From: Bacteroidales bacterium
GTDB taxonomy: Bacteria > Bacteroidota > Bacteroidia > Bacteroidales > Azobacteroidaceae
NCBI GenBank assembly: GCA_003851245.1
Contig: BHEP01000019.1
Coordinates: 1-49,171 of the forward strand
Direction of reading: 5' to 3'
DNA length: 49,171 nt
Shown: positions 1 through 8,800 of the stretch, piece by piece
How the letters are laid out: each line of letters opens with the position of its first letter
Position numbering within the stretch: position 1 is the stretch's first letter
Notes under the pieces: model-generated
Seen by the model: the letters and a program-made list of their open reading frames with translations, nothing else
What the model was told of the DNA's origin: nothing
Database searches by the model: none
Program-made: the position numbers and the translations under genes

Positions 1-2152
1 TTGCCGGACTCAAAGGGCGAGAGGGTATAGTCAAATCGTCATTTACATATACAGGATTATAGGCATTTTGGTTCCACACCTTACGGGCGGGAGCCCAAGG
101 CTCTCCTGCGGAAGCATACACCCGAAGTGAACCCGACCAGTCCCAATTATTATTAACCCACTTTTGATTATTTCCAACAGCCAAAATTTCAGCGGCTCCA
201 TCGCCGTTTATATCTGCAACAATAGGGTATTCGTTGATTGTGGCTGAACCTACAGGATCAAATTCCGACAATGTATTTCCGTTCATTCCATCAATTATCC
301 TTAGGGTATTTTCATCCCTATAAACCAACTGAGCCTTACCGCTTTGGGTAAAATCGAAAAGAGATAAGGTTGTTGATGCAGATCCATCAGTTGTAGTTTG
401 TGTCCAAAATTCGTTCAATTGCCTTGTGGTAGGATTGTATTTAAAAGCTTTTAGAACAAGCCTTGCCGAAACTGCCACTTCAGGAAATCCATCATTATCT
501 AAATCCCCAACAAAGGGCTGAGAAGGTCCAAAATGTGTATCATTAATATACGAGACCTGATTGCTATTCATCAAAGCCCCTGTTCTAGGATTGTAAACAT
601 ACACAGTAGCGGTGGTAGCATCTACTTTTGCCGAAACGATAATATCCAGTTGGCCATCCAAGTTCATATCTGCAATGGCTGTACCTCCATTAGGAGCATC
701 CACCTTGCGATGCAAAACGAAAGAATTGCCACTAGTACCATTGTAGTTGGTCAGATTCACCTTATAAACGCAAGCACCTCCAATGACTTCCAATTTGCCG
801 TCGCCATCAATATCTCCTGCCACCAAGGTAGGTGCTAGACCGCCATATGTATGATGTCCATTTTCTCCAAAGTGATAATCTGCGTTTCCGATGTAGCCAC
901 CATCAGCCAATAAGACGCCCGTTTTTGCATTAAAAACCTTGTCGTAGATAACAATCTGCACATTGCCATCTCCAGCAAAATCAGCAATTAGAGGAATCCC
1001 ATTTCTATAAAACAGGTTGCTGGAATAAGGCACACTTCGCCATGACTCAACATATTTTGTACCATTAAATCGATATTTTACCAAACTCATAGAAGGTGCT
1101 CCAGGAAGCACTGAATATTGCATTGCAACAAAAACCGCTGCCCGCCCGTCGCCATCGACATTCGCAATGGCAGTTCCTCCAATTGGATAGCCGTGTTGCC
1201 TATAAAGATCAATAGTATATTTGACATACAGTGTATTATCCGATTTTCTAAAGCCGTAGATCAAAATTTTATTTGGTTGATCCTGTCTAGCAGGGTCATA
1301 ATCACTAACCAATATTTCTATTTCGCCATCCCCATCAATATCTCCTGTGAGGATAGGAGAAACGGTATTGACAATATCGTCAGATCTGGCAACTTCTTTA
1401 ATATTCCAAGGAGTCCCCTTGGGTTTGGCGTAGCAAGCCTCTTCAACAATATTGTTGGGCTTATCTAAAACATAAATATTAAGTGTAGAGGTAGAGGTGA
1501 TGCCATTGCATTCTATTTGGTAGGTAAGTTGATCTTTACCAGCAAAACCAGACTGCACAACGTACACGATTTTATTATCTCCATTCACTAGGACTAGACT
1601 TGCATGCTGAGGCTGATTTATTATTGTCAGTTTCAACTCTTTGGGCTCACAAGAGCCTGGAAGATCGTTGTATAAGACATCACAAATAATGGATGTCTGT
1701 CCTGATTGAAGAAACAAGTTATCGGGACGCGCCTGTAGGTTCTGGGCTTTTAGCTCCATAATAGAAGAGCTTCCCAAAAAGACTAGGCTAATAAAAAGGA
1801 ATCGCGAAAAAGTAGTTGTCGTCATCACTTTATGTGATTCTAAGACCCTCTTTTTTTTAGAGAAAGCATAAATGCTTATAAGAAGTCCAAGGAAAAGAGA
1901 TAATCCCAAATCCAAAGAACCTACTGGAGTTTCCTTTTGAGCATCGCCTCCGCCTGGAGGGGGTGCATACAAAGCAAAACCATTATCACCTGAGAAACTT
2001 TCGTCGCCGGCACTCACAGACTCATCGGCAAAATCTGAATTCGCCCAGATCGAAACAGACCCAGAGCCCTCTTGTTGGGAGAACTCGCCTGCGCTTAATT
2101 GACAAACCCCTATAAATAAGAGAAACAATAAAAACATTTTTAATTTTAACAT
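1..2152 (-). CDS. Secreted FG-GAP/VCBS repeat protein, C-terminus cut by window start
   Basis: Open on the minus strand from ATG 2152 to base 1 (717 codons, no stop). Residues 1-22 are a signal peptide. Residues 65-100 show a Pro/Gly-rich stretch, a hydrophobic segment and a KKKR anchor. From Met110 a second signal peptide ends in LKAQ, then comes an Ig-like tandem domain (about 140-230) with an ND..G..L pattern. After about residue 260 there are calcium-binding-like repeats: DIDGDGEIEI, NVDGDGRAAVF, DIDGDGKLEV, DMNLDGQLDI, DLDNDGFPEV and DINGDGAAEI. These are the FG-GAP/VCBS type that forms beta-propellers in surface or secreted proteins. The two N-terminal halves look like two separate genes joined through an A8 run. 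The true start of the repeat protein may be Met110 (base 1825). Its ligand and role are unknown. Confidence 0.8.
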   Translation of the reverse strand, partial: MLKLKMFLLFLLFIGVCQLSAGEFSQQEGSGSVSIWANSDFADESVSAGDESFSGDNGFALYAPPPGGGDAQKETPVGSLDLGLSLFLGLLISIYAFSKKKRVLESHKVMTTTTFSRFLFISLVFLGSSSIMELKAQNLQARPDNLFLQSGQTSIICDVLYNDLPGSCEPKELKLTIINQPQHASLVLVNGDNKIVYVVQSGFAGKDQLTYQIECNGITSTSTLNIYVLDKPNNIVEEACYAKPKGTPWNIKEVARSDDIVNTVSPILTGDIDGDGEIEILVSDYDPARQDQPNKILIYGFRKSDNTLYVKYTIDLYRQHGYPIGGTAIANVDGDGRAAVFVAMQYSVLPGAPSMSLVKYRFNGTKYVESWRSVPYSSNLFYRNGIPLIADFAGDGNVQIVIYDKVFNAKTGVLLADGGYIGNADYHFGENGHHTYGGLAPTLVAGDIDGDGKLEVIGGACVYKVNLTNYNGTSGNSFVLHRKVDAPNGGTAIADMNLDGQLDIIVSAKVDATTATVYVYNPRTGALMNSNQVSYINDTHFGPSQPFVGDLDNDGFPEVAVSARLVLKAFKYNPTTRQLNEFWTQTTTDGSASTTLSLFDFTQSGKAQLVYRDENTLRIIDGMNGNTLSEFDPVGSATINEYPIVADINGDGAAEILAVGNNQKWVNNNWDWSGSLRVYASAGEPWAPARKVWNQNAYNPVYVNDDLTIPSRPLSPA
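1851..1858 (-). other. A8 homopolymer joining two gene-like segments
   Basis: Eight consecutive A on the minus strand encode the end of a KKK stretch directly after a transmembrane segment. With seven A the upstream frame would stop four codons later, leaving a short anchored protein. The downstream ATG at 1825 would then start its own signal peptide. The site could be phase-variable, a slippage site, a real fusion, or a sequencing indel. Confidence 0.5.
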
Positions 2153-2231
2153 ACGTAAATTTGTTTAATATTATACCACCATAGCACTATAAACTAGTGT
2201 TATTGACCTTAAAACCTATACTATAGAGGCA

Positions 2232-2398
2232 TTCCGAAAATTATATTTTTCGACACTGTCAAGGGTGATAACGAAGGGAGTTTGCCTTTGCAAATAAGCA
2301 TTTATAAAACCCTGAGACAAGGAAGAAAAAAAAGCAATTCCTTGAAGTCCAGTATATTACTTAGGAATAGCCAAAAGAAGTAATTGAGCAAAGGTAAT
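2232..2398 (+). repeat. Interspersed intergenic repeat, copy A
   Basis: About 165 bases that align along most of their length with 5963-6118. Shared blocks include GAAAATTATATTTTTCGAC, GTCAAGGGTGATAA, TTTGCCTTTGCAAAT and GACAAGGAAGAAAAA. Bases 2281-2294 form a small conserved hairpin (TTTGC, CTTT loop, GCAAA). It lies between the MATE gene and the start of the FG-GAP gene. No coding potential and no clear terminal inverted repeats are visible. Confidence 0.8.
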
Positions 2399-2431
2399 GT
2401 ATTATATTTACAAACAGAGCAAATTTTTGCA

Positions 2432-3766
2432 TTAAATTTTTTTGTCCCTCCATTTATTGCTGCGTAAATACACAAAGCTTAGAATAAATATCAAGCCTCC
2501 AGAAACATGCTCGGAGGTCCAACACCAATGCAGGGGAAATTGCAATTTGCGTATCACAAGCCACATGTAAAAAACATATATAAGCAAGGTAATTATTTCT
2601 ATATAAAGGGCAATTTTTGTGTTTCCTGTGCCCGAAACGGAGCTAAAAAACACATTCCTTAGGGCAATGATAGGCATTACCGACATGACAACGATAAGCG
2701 ATGGAATTGAATCTTTGATTAAGGATGTGTTGTCGGTATATACAGACAACACATATTCAGGGAAGGAAAGTATGACCACTATAAAAAGCATGGAAATAAA
2801 AAGTGCTAATCGGGATATTTTCCATACAAGTGGCAATACCTCATCTTGCTTTCCTGCGCCAATGGCATTACTTACGAGGGTATTGGCTGTTGCCGAGAGG
2901 GAAAAAATTGGGATTGCAACAATCATATACAGGCTGCGAATGATATTGGATATTGCCAAGGGTTTTTCTCCCAAATGCTCTATTGCAAGAAAAAAGAAAA
3001 ACCAGGTGCCCAAGGATAGGAAATATTGAAACATCAGCGACAGGGATATGCTAAGTATATTTGTTATCACCTTAAAACTGGTGAGGGTGATGCCTCTAAA
3101 GCCATATTTTTCAAAGTCTACAGCATAAAATGTGTAGCCCACAAAAAATAAGACCGACACAAATTCTGAGGCAATGGCTGCAATGGCTGCTCCTGCAATA
3201 CCCATTTCTGGACATCCGAACTCTCCAAAAATTAGGGCATAGTCGAGGAATATATTGACGGAAGCCATCAATAAGGCATTCACTGTAAGCACCTTGGTGC
3301 GAGTAATGCCAATATAAAAAGCCCTAAACATAACATTGATCGAGGAGAAGAAGAGTCCATACATTCGCCAATCCAAATATTTTAATGCAGCTTCCAAAAC
3401 GGGCTCGGAAGAGAGCAAGCGCGATAAAATGGGCTCAGAAAAAAACCTAGTGAAAAGAAACAAAACCAAGGCCATGCTTAGCAAAAATAATACTCCATTG
3501 ACGACAATCTCGCCAATTTTGCCATATTGACCCTCGCCATTGCGGCGGCCTATAAGTATTTGTGAGCCTGTGCTAAATCCAAAAGCCAGCATAAATATCA
3601 CAATGTAGTAGATGCCAGCGAGTGCCGAAGCTCCCAACTCTACCTCTCCCACCCTGCCCAAAAAAGCAGTGGCAACTACCTGAATCATATTCTGAACCAG
3701 CAGTGTAAGAAAAATAGGGTAGGCGACCTTCCAAATCCCAGAGTAGGATTGAACTTGAGTTTGCAT
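2432..3766 (-). CDS. MATE family multidrug/cation efflux protein
   Basis: A 444-residue integral membrane protein with about 12 hydrophobic segments in two related halves, the normal length for MATE transporters. The N-terminus (PIFLTLLVQNMIQVVATAFLG) and the segment GFSTGSQILIGRRNGEG match the family pattern, and the half-repeat appears near FSLSATANTLVSNAIGAG. Such proteins exchange Na+ or H+ for organic cations, drugs or metabolites across the inner membrane. It is the last gene of a minus-strand run behind panD, the DUF2156 gene and the GNAT gene, 27 bases after the latter. The substrate cannot be read from the sequence. Confidence 0.9.
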   Translation of the reverse strand: MQTQVQSYSGIWKVAYPIFLTLLVQNMIQVVATAFLGRVGEVELGASALAGIYYIVIFMLAFGFSTGSQILIGRRNGEGQYGKIGEIVVNGVLFLLSMALVLFLFTRFFSEPILSRLLSSEPVLEAALKYLDWRMYGLFFSSINVMFRAFYIGITRTKVLTVNALLMASVNIFLDYALIFGEFGCPEMGIAGAAIAAIASEFVSVLFFVGYTFYAVDFEKYGFRGITLTSFKVITNILSISLSLMFQYFLSLGTWFFFFLAIEHLGEKPLAISNIIRSLYMIVAIPIFSLSATANTLVSNAIGAGKQDEVLPLVWKISRLALFISMLFIVVILSFPEYVLSVYTDNTSLIKDSIPSLIVVMSVMPIIALRNVFFSSVSGTGNTKIALYIEIITLLIYVFYMWLVIRKLQFPLHWCWTSEHVSGGLIFILSFVYLRSNKWRDKKI

Positions 3767-3793
3767 TTTTATTTTTATTTAGGGAGCTTTGTT

Positions 3794-4669
3794 TTAATTG
3801 AGCATCATACTCATATACGAATTGAGCGGCATATTGGAATCGTTTGCAAGGTCTTTTATCATTCCATAATATTTTGCGCAAGGTGCTTGTCCAGCCCTAA
3901 GAATATTAATGTTACCATCTCTTGCTAGGGGGCATAAAGTTTCTTTTATTGCCGAAATAAGCTCGGTCTCCATGGAAGCATTCTCGCAAAGCAGCTCTTT
4001 TACAAAGATTTGTTCATCCCACAGCAGGGCAAAAGCAAGGGCTTGCGAGGGTCCGTCGACATGAAAAACGCATCCTCCATCACGAAAAAGGTCGCGCAGC
4101 ATCCATTCAAAATGCAGTATGCTTTTTATTACAAAATCATCTTTTTTACCCAAGAGATGTAAATAATGAGTATGTAAATAAGATATATCAAGCTCAGAAA
4201 GGGTTTTATATATCTTTGGCAAATTACATGTTGGCGAATTAAAATCACTTACACTAACAATTTCTTGCCGCAAAGGAAAGGCTGATTTGTATCCAAACTT
4301 GCTGTAGAAATCAATCAAAGAAGCCCCCTGAGGAATCAAAAAGGAATATCTGCAGTTGTCTTTGCGCATTTCTTCAAAAGCCTCGGTCAGCAAGGATCTC
4401 ATCAAACCCTTGCCCTGGTAGCTAGGCATGGTCATAGCTCCCGAAATATAGGCAGCCTTGTAGGTGTTTTGACCCTCTTTTATTTGGTAGGGAATCATTT
4501 GTAAGGCCGCTACAGGGACATTGCCATCCCATATAAGCAAGGTTTCATCCTTATTAAATATAAATTGGTAATAAAATTCAATAAACTCTTCGGTGTCGTC
4601 AAAACACTCACGCCACAAATCCTTAAGATAAGGTATATCCTTATTTTGGGCATAGAAAATTTTTATCAT
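3794..4669 (-). CDS. GNAT family N-acetyltransferase
   Basis: A 291-residue protein whose N-terminal half is a GNAT fold. The acetyl-CoA loop is visible as MPSYQGKGLMRSLLTEAF (Q-x-x-G-x-G/A type), preceded by the beta strand AAYISGAMT. The C-terminal part (about 160-291) is an extra domain I do not recognise. The ATG lies one base after the stop of the upstream DUF2156 gene (TGATATG), so the two are translationally coupled. The acceptor substrate is unknown; the neighbouring gene is also GNAT-like, so the pair may act together. Confidence 0.8.
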   Translation of the reverse strand: MIKIFYAQNKDIPYLKDLWRECFDDTEEFIEFYYQFIFNKDETLLIWDGNVPVAALQMIPYQIKEGQNTYKAAYISGAMTMPSYQGKGLMRSLLTEAFEEMRKDNCRYSFLIPQGASLIDFYSKFGYKSAFPLRQEIVSVSDFNSPTCNLPKIYKTLSELDISYLHTHYLHLLGKKDDFVIKSILHFEWMLRDLFRDGGCVFHVDGPSQALAFALLWDEQIFVKELLCENASMETELISAIKETLCPLARDGNINILRAGQAPCAKYYGMIKDLANDSNMPLNSYMSMMLN

Positions 4670-4670
4670 A

Positions 4671-5573
4671 TCAAATTTTTATCATGTAAGCGGCTTGTCC
4701 TTTTTCTAATAATATGCTTGGCTGATAAGATAGTTTGGCTTGTCGCAGAGATGGCAGTCCCAAATCTTCTTCTCTATTGACATACGCATAGCTGGAGCAT
4801 TCATGAGCGGCAAATTGCTGGTTCATAATTGCATATGAGCCCTGAATATCTACCAATGCCTTTTCGGCATGTACAACAAATGTATCCTGCGTCAATTGCT
4901 GTCCGTAGGAATAGGCTACAATTTTGCCCTCAACAACAATGACCCCTCCTTTGAGAGCCAGCGCCTCAAAATTCTCGAAAGCCCTTAGCATAGCTACTCT
5001 TTCTTCTTCCAAGGATTTATCGCCAGGTATTTGATCATGATTGGCACTCCATTGGTCGTAGAGATCTATACACTGTGGAATAATATTGCTGGTGATAGGC
5101 AGATATTCAAAATCATAGGTTTTTCTAAATTTATTGATATGATTGCGCTTGGGCTGCAGCTTCTTGCCTTTTAGAAATATTAAATCTTCCGATTTATAGA
5201 TATAATCGAACAAATCGGGATCGGCACAATACATAAACTGAGCAGGAAAGGCAGCATCAAGCTTCTCAAACACACTAGGATAAACGGCATAAAGGCGCAG
5301 AGGCTCTCCTATATTTTGGGTGTGCCTGATTAATCTTTCTATCACTTTTTTTGTGGGACAGCGTCCTAGAGGCATCAAATAGCCATTATCTTGAGAGCTT
5401 GTTGTGAAGCGCAAAAAAAGACAGCCTTCATACAAGGCATATGAGGTATGGTATTTGTTTTGCCAACAAAAAATATTTGAAAATGAAAAGTCACAGTTTT
5501 GATAAGTGTTTTCCTCCAAAAAAGGACTCAAAACTGCTTTGTCACTTAGTTCTACTGCTTTGAAATCAAACAT
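4671..5573 (-). CDS. DUF2156 (phosphatidylglycerol lysyltransferase C-terminal-like) protein
   Basis: About 300 residues resembling the DUF2156 family, the soluble GNAT-fold domain found at the C-terminus of MprF aminoacyl-phosphatidylglycerol synthases and as stand-alone proteins in Bacteroidota. Family-like segments are FSFSNIFCWQ near the start, KGKKLQPKRNHINKFRK in the middle and HAEKALVDIQGSYAIMNQ near the end. No membrane segments are present, so it is not a full MprF. The chosen ATG at 5573 overlaps the panD stop by one base (TGATG); a GTG one codon upstream is possible. The substrate is unknown. Confidence 0.78.
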   Translation of the reverse strand: MFDFKAVELSDKAVLSPFLEENTYQNCDFSFSNIFCWQNKYHTSYALYEGCLFLRFTTSSQDNGYLMPLGRCPTKKVIERLIRHTQNIGEPLRLYAVYPSVFEKLDAAFPAQFMYCADPDLFDYIYKSEDLIFLKGKKLQPKRNHINKFRKTYDFEYLPITSNIIPQCIDLYDQWSANHDQIPGDKSLEEERVAMLRAFENFEALALKGGVIVVEGKIVAYSYGQQLTQDTFVVHAEKALVDIQGSYAIMNQQFAAHECSSYAYVNREEDLGLPSLRQAKLSYQPSILLEKGQAAYMIKI

Positions 5574-5926
5574 CACTTTATAAGTCTATTGCTTGCAGTA
5601 TCCGGAAATACTATGGCAGGAGAAAATAATTTAGCCTCTTCAAAATCCATGAGGGCATAGGCCATTATTATCACAATATCGCCGGGCTGCACCTTACGTG
5701 CAGCAGCTCCATTGAGGCAAATCACGCCAGAAGCTCGCTCTCCCTTTATAATATATGTTTCTAAACGCTCGCCATTATTATTATTAACTATCTGCACTTT
5801 TTCGCCAGCAATCAAGTTGGCAGCATCCATCAAATCTTCGTCAATGGTGATACTACCAATATAGTTAAGATTTGCCTCGGTGACATGAACATTATGCAAT
5901 TTGGATTTTACGACTTCAACCAACAT
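5573..5926 (-). CDS. panD: Aspartate 1-decarboxylase proenzyme
   Basis: 117 residues, the standard PanD length. It makes beta-alanine from L-aspartate for pantothenate and coenzyme A. The self-cleavage site Gly24-Ser25 (YIGSITID) that yields the pyruvoyl group is intact. The following [24 protein letters not shown] and [11 protein letters not shown] segments match the family. It heads a coupled minus-strand run with the DUF2156 and GNAT genes. panC lies two genes upstream, separated by a phosphoethanolamine-transferase-like gene and a repeat; panB is not in the window. Confidence 0.96.
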   Translation of the reverse strand: MLVEVVKSKLHNVHVTEANLNYIGSITIDEDLMDAANLIAGEKVQIVNNNNGERLETYIIKGERASGVICLNGAAARKVQPGDIVIIMAYALMDFEEAKLFSPAIVFPDTASNRLIK

Positions 5927-5962
5927 ACTGATAAAAATTTGATGAAATATAATTAAGAAGGG

Positions 5963-6118
5963 TTCTGAAAATTATATTTTTCGACGCTGTCAAGGGTGAT
6001 AAGGAAGGGAATTTGCCTTTGCAAATGACCATTTAGAAACCCGTAGACAAGGAAGAAAAAGCAATTTATAGAAGTCCCGTTAAGCACGTGAGCTTATAAA
6101 TAATTGCGCAAAGATAAT
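5963..6118 (+). repeat. Interspersed intergenic repeat, copy B
   Basis: About 156 bases matching 2232-2398 with scattered substitutions and small indels. The hairpin TTTGC-CTTT-GCAAA is conserved at 6012-6025. Bases 5977-5991 (TTTTTCGACGCTGTC) are identical to 13126-13140. It sits between the phosphoethanolamine-transferase-like gene and panD, the same gene-to-gene position and orientation as copy A. Confidence 0.8.
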
Positions 6119-6159
6119 CATTTATCGTCAAATTGCACAAGCTAGGGCATAATTTGATT

Positions 6160-7782
6160 TTAATTCTGCATCTGCTCTTGCGTCCTCCTTACCACTTCTT
6201 GATACTCTATTTCGGCTACCATTCTTCTTTGGGGAACAAAGGTAGAGTCAAACAGGCTAAACTCAGGTATATAATCATCGTATCTCAAACCTGCAAGGGT
6301 AGATAAGCTATGTATTAGATGCTCTGTAGAAAAGGGCCTAAGGCTGTCAATATCCAGCGAGCCCATTTCTTTCTGGTATTGCTCTGAGCGCCACAGAATA
6401 AGGGGCACCTCGCACTGAAAGCTAGAAGAGCTGGAGTGACCACAAAAAGGCCTAAAATCGTTTACCTCTTCGCCATGATCGGACAAGAATAAGACGAAAG
6501 AAGATTCGTTTTCTGCTTTCACACGCTCAATTATGCTGCTTACAACATAGTCGGTATATAGAATAGAATTATCATATTCATCTATCGTTTTTCGCATAAA
6601 ATCGTTGTAATAAGATTTTTCTTGTAGGGGATCTTTCCCAAAATCAAAATGCTCATAAGAATTTGGGTACCTGCAAACATAGGAATGATGATTGCCCATG
6701 GTGTGTATGAAAATTATCTTCTTACGCTCGGTCTTTTTCTTGAGTGCCTGATCCAGGCTGGCTAGAACTATTTCGTCGGGCTGCCGCACTATGCTTAGGT
6801 CTACCAAATGATCTGCTCCCTGGGCAATAATACCATAGTTACCTCCCCATTTGGAAATAATTTCTTGATTGCTAATCCAATAAGTCTCAAAGCCAGCATA
6901 ATTGAATATGTCTACAATTGATGGCTTGTCGAAATAGTATTCGGGATGATCGTGATGGGCAAAGGTGAGCAAATACTTCATTACGCCAATGGTATGGGTG
7001 CTGGGGCTAACTACATCCCTATAAATAAGCAGCTCGTCGCGCATAGACTCCAAGTGGGGAGTGGTAGGTCTGAAATATCCATAAATATCCATATGCGAGC
7101 GAGTCAAGGATTCTCCCAATACAACAACAAAGGTATGATTGGTAGAATCTGACAACACACAATCTACGGGAATAGGGTGAGCCTTGCGCATTGCCGCCTC
7201 CTTTTGCATCTTGTGGCTTTCCCAAAAATAGCGAACTCCACTTTTATAAAAATCTATGATGCACATAGTTGTAGAAAGATATTGCAAGGATATTATAAGC
7301 AATATTATAAGTATAGAGAAGCCATACCACAACCTATGTTCTTTGCGCTGCAAAGATAGGGAAGAGCCAGACTTAAACAACAAAAAGCCCCCTACAACAA
7401 TATATGCCAGCACTCCCAATACAAGAGGTAGGCTTACAAACTCGCTTATATACTCCCTCGATTCAGAGGCGTTGGATGCAAAAATAACCCAATATTGATC
7501 ATTGTACATATAAGTGCCAGTAAGAAGTAGGTATGCAAAAACCAAGCAATTGGGTGCTATGGAAAGGAGAAACACAATTGTCAGATAAATTTTTTCTTGC
7601 CTTCCTTTCATAAATAAGGCTATGGATGTGATAGCAAAAAATGCAAATATATTAACTATCACAAGCATATAATAATCCAAGGGGACTAAATTGTCGCCCA
7701 AATGAAAAAATGGCATGATAAACGACACAACAAAAAGAACAAAAAGATAAGTCCAAAACTTACTCCTCAATATTTTACTCAT
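6160..7782 (-). CDS. Phosphoethanolamine transferase (EptA/CptA-like, sulfatase fold)
   Basis: 540 residues: about five transmembrane helices in the first 180 residues, then a periplasmic alkaline-phosphatase/sulfatase-fold domain. The nucleophile region is GESLTRSHMDIYGY (from residue 223) followed by RPTTPHL. Metal-binding signatures are SDHGEE and CGHSSSSS further on. Such enzymes move phosphoethanolamine from phosphatidylethanolamine to lipid A or core sugars, which can lower sensitivity to cationic peptides. It starts 9 bases after panC. Ser225 or Thr227 could be the nucleophile, since this subgroup varies there. The acceptor is inferred from the family only. Confidence 0.85.
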   Translation of the reverse strand: MSKILRSKFWTYLFVLFVVSFIMPFFHLGDNLVPLDYYMLVIVNIFAFFAITSIALFMKGRQEKIYLTIVFLLSIAPNCLVFAYLLLTGTYMYNDQYWVIFASNASESREYISEFVSLPLVLGVLAYIVVGGFLLFKSGSSLSLQRKEHRLWYGFSILIILLIISLQYLSTTMCIIDFYKSGVRYFWESHKMQKEAAMRKAHPIPVDCVLSDSTNHTFVVVLGESLTRSHMDIYGYFRPTTPHLESMRDELLIYRDVVSPSTHTIGVMKYLLTFAHHDHPEYYFDKPSIVDIFNYAGFETYWISNQEIISKWGGNYGIIAQGADHLVDLSIVRQPDEIVLASLDQALKKKTERKKIIFIHTMGNHHSYVCRYPNSYEHFDFGKDPLQEKSYYNDFMRKTIDEYDNSILYTDYVVSSIIERVKAENESSFVLFLSDHGEEVNDFRPFCGHSSSSSFQCEVPLILWRSEQYQKEMGSLDIDSLRPFSTEHLIHSLSTLAGLRYDDYIPEFSLFDSTFVPQRRMVAEIEYQEVVRRTQEQMQN

Positions 7783-7791
7783 AAATAATTT

Positions 7792-8643
7792 CTAATCTTT
7801 TATTTTATATGCTATATTGTCAATCAATCTCACTTCGCCACAAAACACGGCAATGCAAGCTACCGGATATTCTGTCTGACTCCAATCACTTATAGCCTGC
7901 AGGCTATAGCCATCTACGATTTCAAAATATTCTAGCCTCAGCGATTTTACTAATGCCAGAGTCGCAATTACCATTTCTTTAAGTTCGCCTACAGAGTGTT
8001 TGAAGGCCATTTTTTGACTTTTCTGAAGCGTCTTATAAATCTCGCATGCCTCGGGTCTGACTTCCTCCACAATTCGCATATTGCGACTACTCATAGCCAA
8101 TCCATCTATTTCCCTAACAATAGGACAAGATATGATAGTGGTTGCTAAGTCTAAATATTTTACCATTGCCCTAATGATTACCAATTGTTGAAAATCTTTT
8201 TCTCCAAAATAAGCATTGTCTGGCCCTACTATACAAAACAATTTACTCACCACCTGTGCTACCCCATTGAAATGCCCCTCGCGGAAAGCTCCTTCCATCA
8301 CCTGGCTTAGAATGCCAAAATCAAACTGCCTATTGTCGGGTTCTGGATAAATTTCTTTTATTTCTGGAATAAACACACAGTCGCAAGCAATGGTTTCCAA
8401 TTGCCGGCAATCGGATTCTTCAGTTCTTGGATAATTAATAAGATCTTGAGAATCATTGAATTGTATGGGATTAACAAAAATGCTAACCACACAAATATCA
8501 TTGAGCTGCTTGCATCTATCGACCAATGAAAGATGACCATTGTGCAAGGCTCCCATGGTAGGAACCAAACCAATGCTTTTCCCCTCTAACCTATACGAAT
8601 CTAATAAAGATTGTAATTCTATAATTGATTTTACTACCTGCAT
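7792..8643 (-). CDS. panC: Pantothenate synthetase
   Basis: 283 residues from ATG 8643, the standard length. It condenses pantoate and beta-alanine with ATP. Signatures are VPTMGALHNGHLSLV (HxGH nucleotide site), SIFVNPIQFN, GEKDFQQL and MSSRNMRI (KMSKS-like). An in-frame ATG at 8721 would add 26 residues with no homology to the family and would reach almost to the terminator hairpin of the upstream gene, so it is rejected. The phosphoethanolamine-transferase-like gene follows 9 bases later and panD lies downstream of that. Confidence 0.96.
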   Translation of the reverse strand: MQVVKSIIELQSLLDSYRLEGKSIGLVPTMGALHNGHLSLVDRCKQLNDICVVSIFVNPIQFNDSQDLINYPRTEESDCRQLETIACDCVFIPEIKEIYPEPDNRQFDFGILSQVMEGAFREGHFNGVAQVVSKLFCIVGPDNAYFGEKDFQQLVIIRAMVKYLDLATTIISCPIVREIDGLAMSSRNMRIVEEVRPEACEIYKTLQKSQKMAFKHSVGELKEMVIATLALVKSLRLEYFEIVDGYSLQAISDWSQTEYPVACIAVFCGEVRLIDNIAYKIKD

Positions 8644-8728
8644 TATATATTTGCTATATTTCTTTCTAAAAAAAGATGCAAAACAAGCAAATAAATATGA
8701 ATTTACGAAATATTTGGGCATCTATTTT

Positions 8729-8778
8729 AAAAAAATAGGAATTGAAGCTTGAGAAATACTCTCAAGCTTCAATTCCTA
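8729..8778 (-). terminator. Strong intrinsic terminator of the DUF1080 gene
   Basis: A perfect 18-bp inverted repeat (8736-8753 and 8761-8778, core AGGAATTGAAGCTTGAG) with a 7-base loop. On the minus strand it is followed by seven T. It lies 22 bases past the stop of the DUF1080 gene and separates it from panC. Confidence 0.93.
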
Positions 8779-8800
8779 AGCCTAATTTTGGTCAATGACC

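Noticed and set aside
533..1468. Two plus-strand open frames of 101 and 116 codons
   Set aside because: They run antisense to the FG-GAP protein, have no recognisable domain, and the minus frame shows clear repeat motifs.
8644..8721. Upstream in-frame ATG adding 26 residues to PanC
   Set aside because: The extension has no family counterpart and runs back almost to the terminator of the DUF1080 gene; Met at 8643 gives the standard length.
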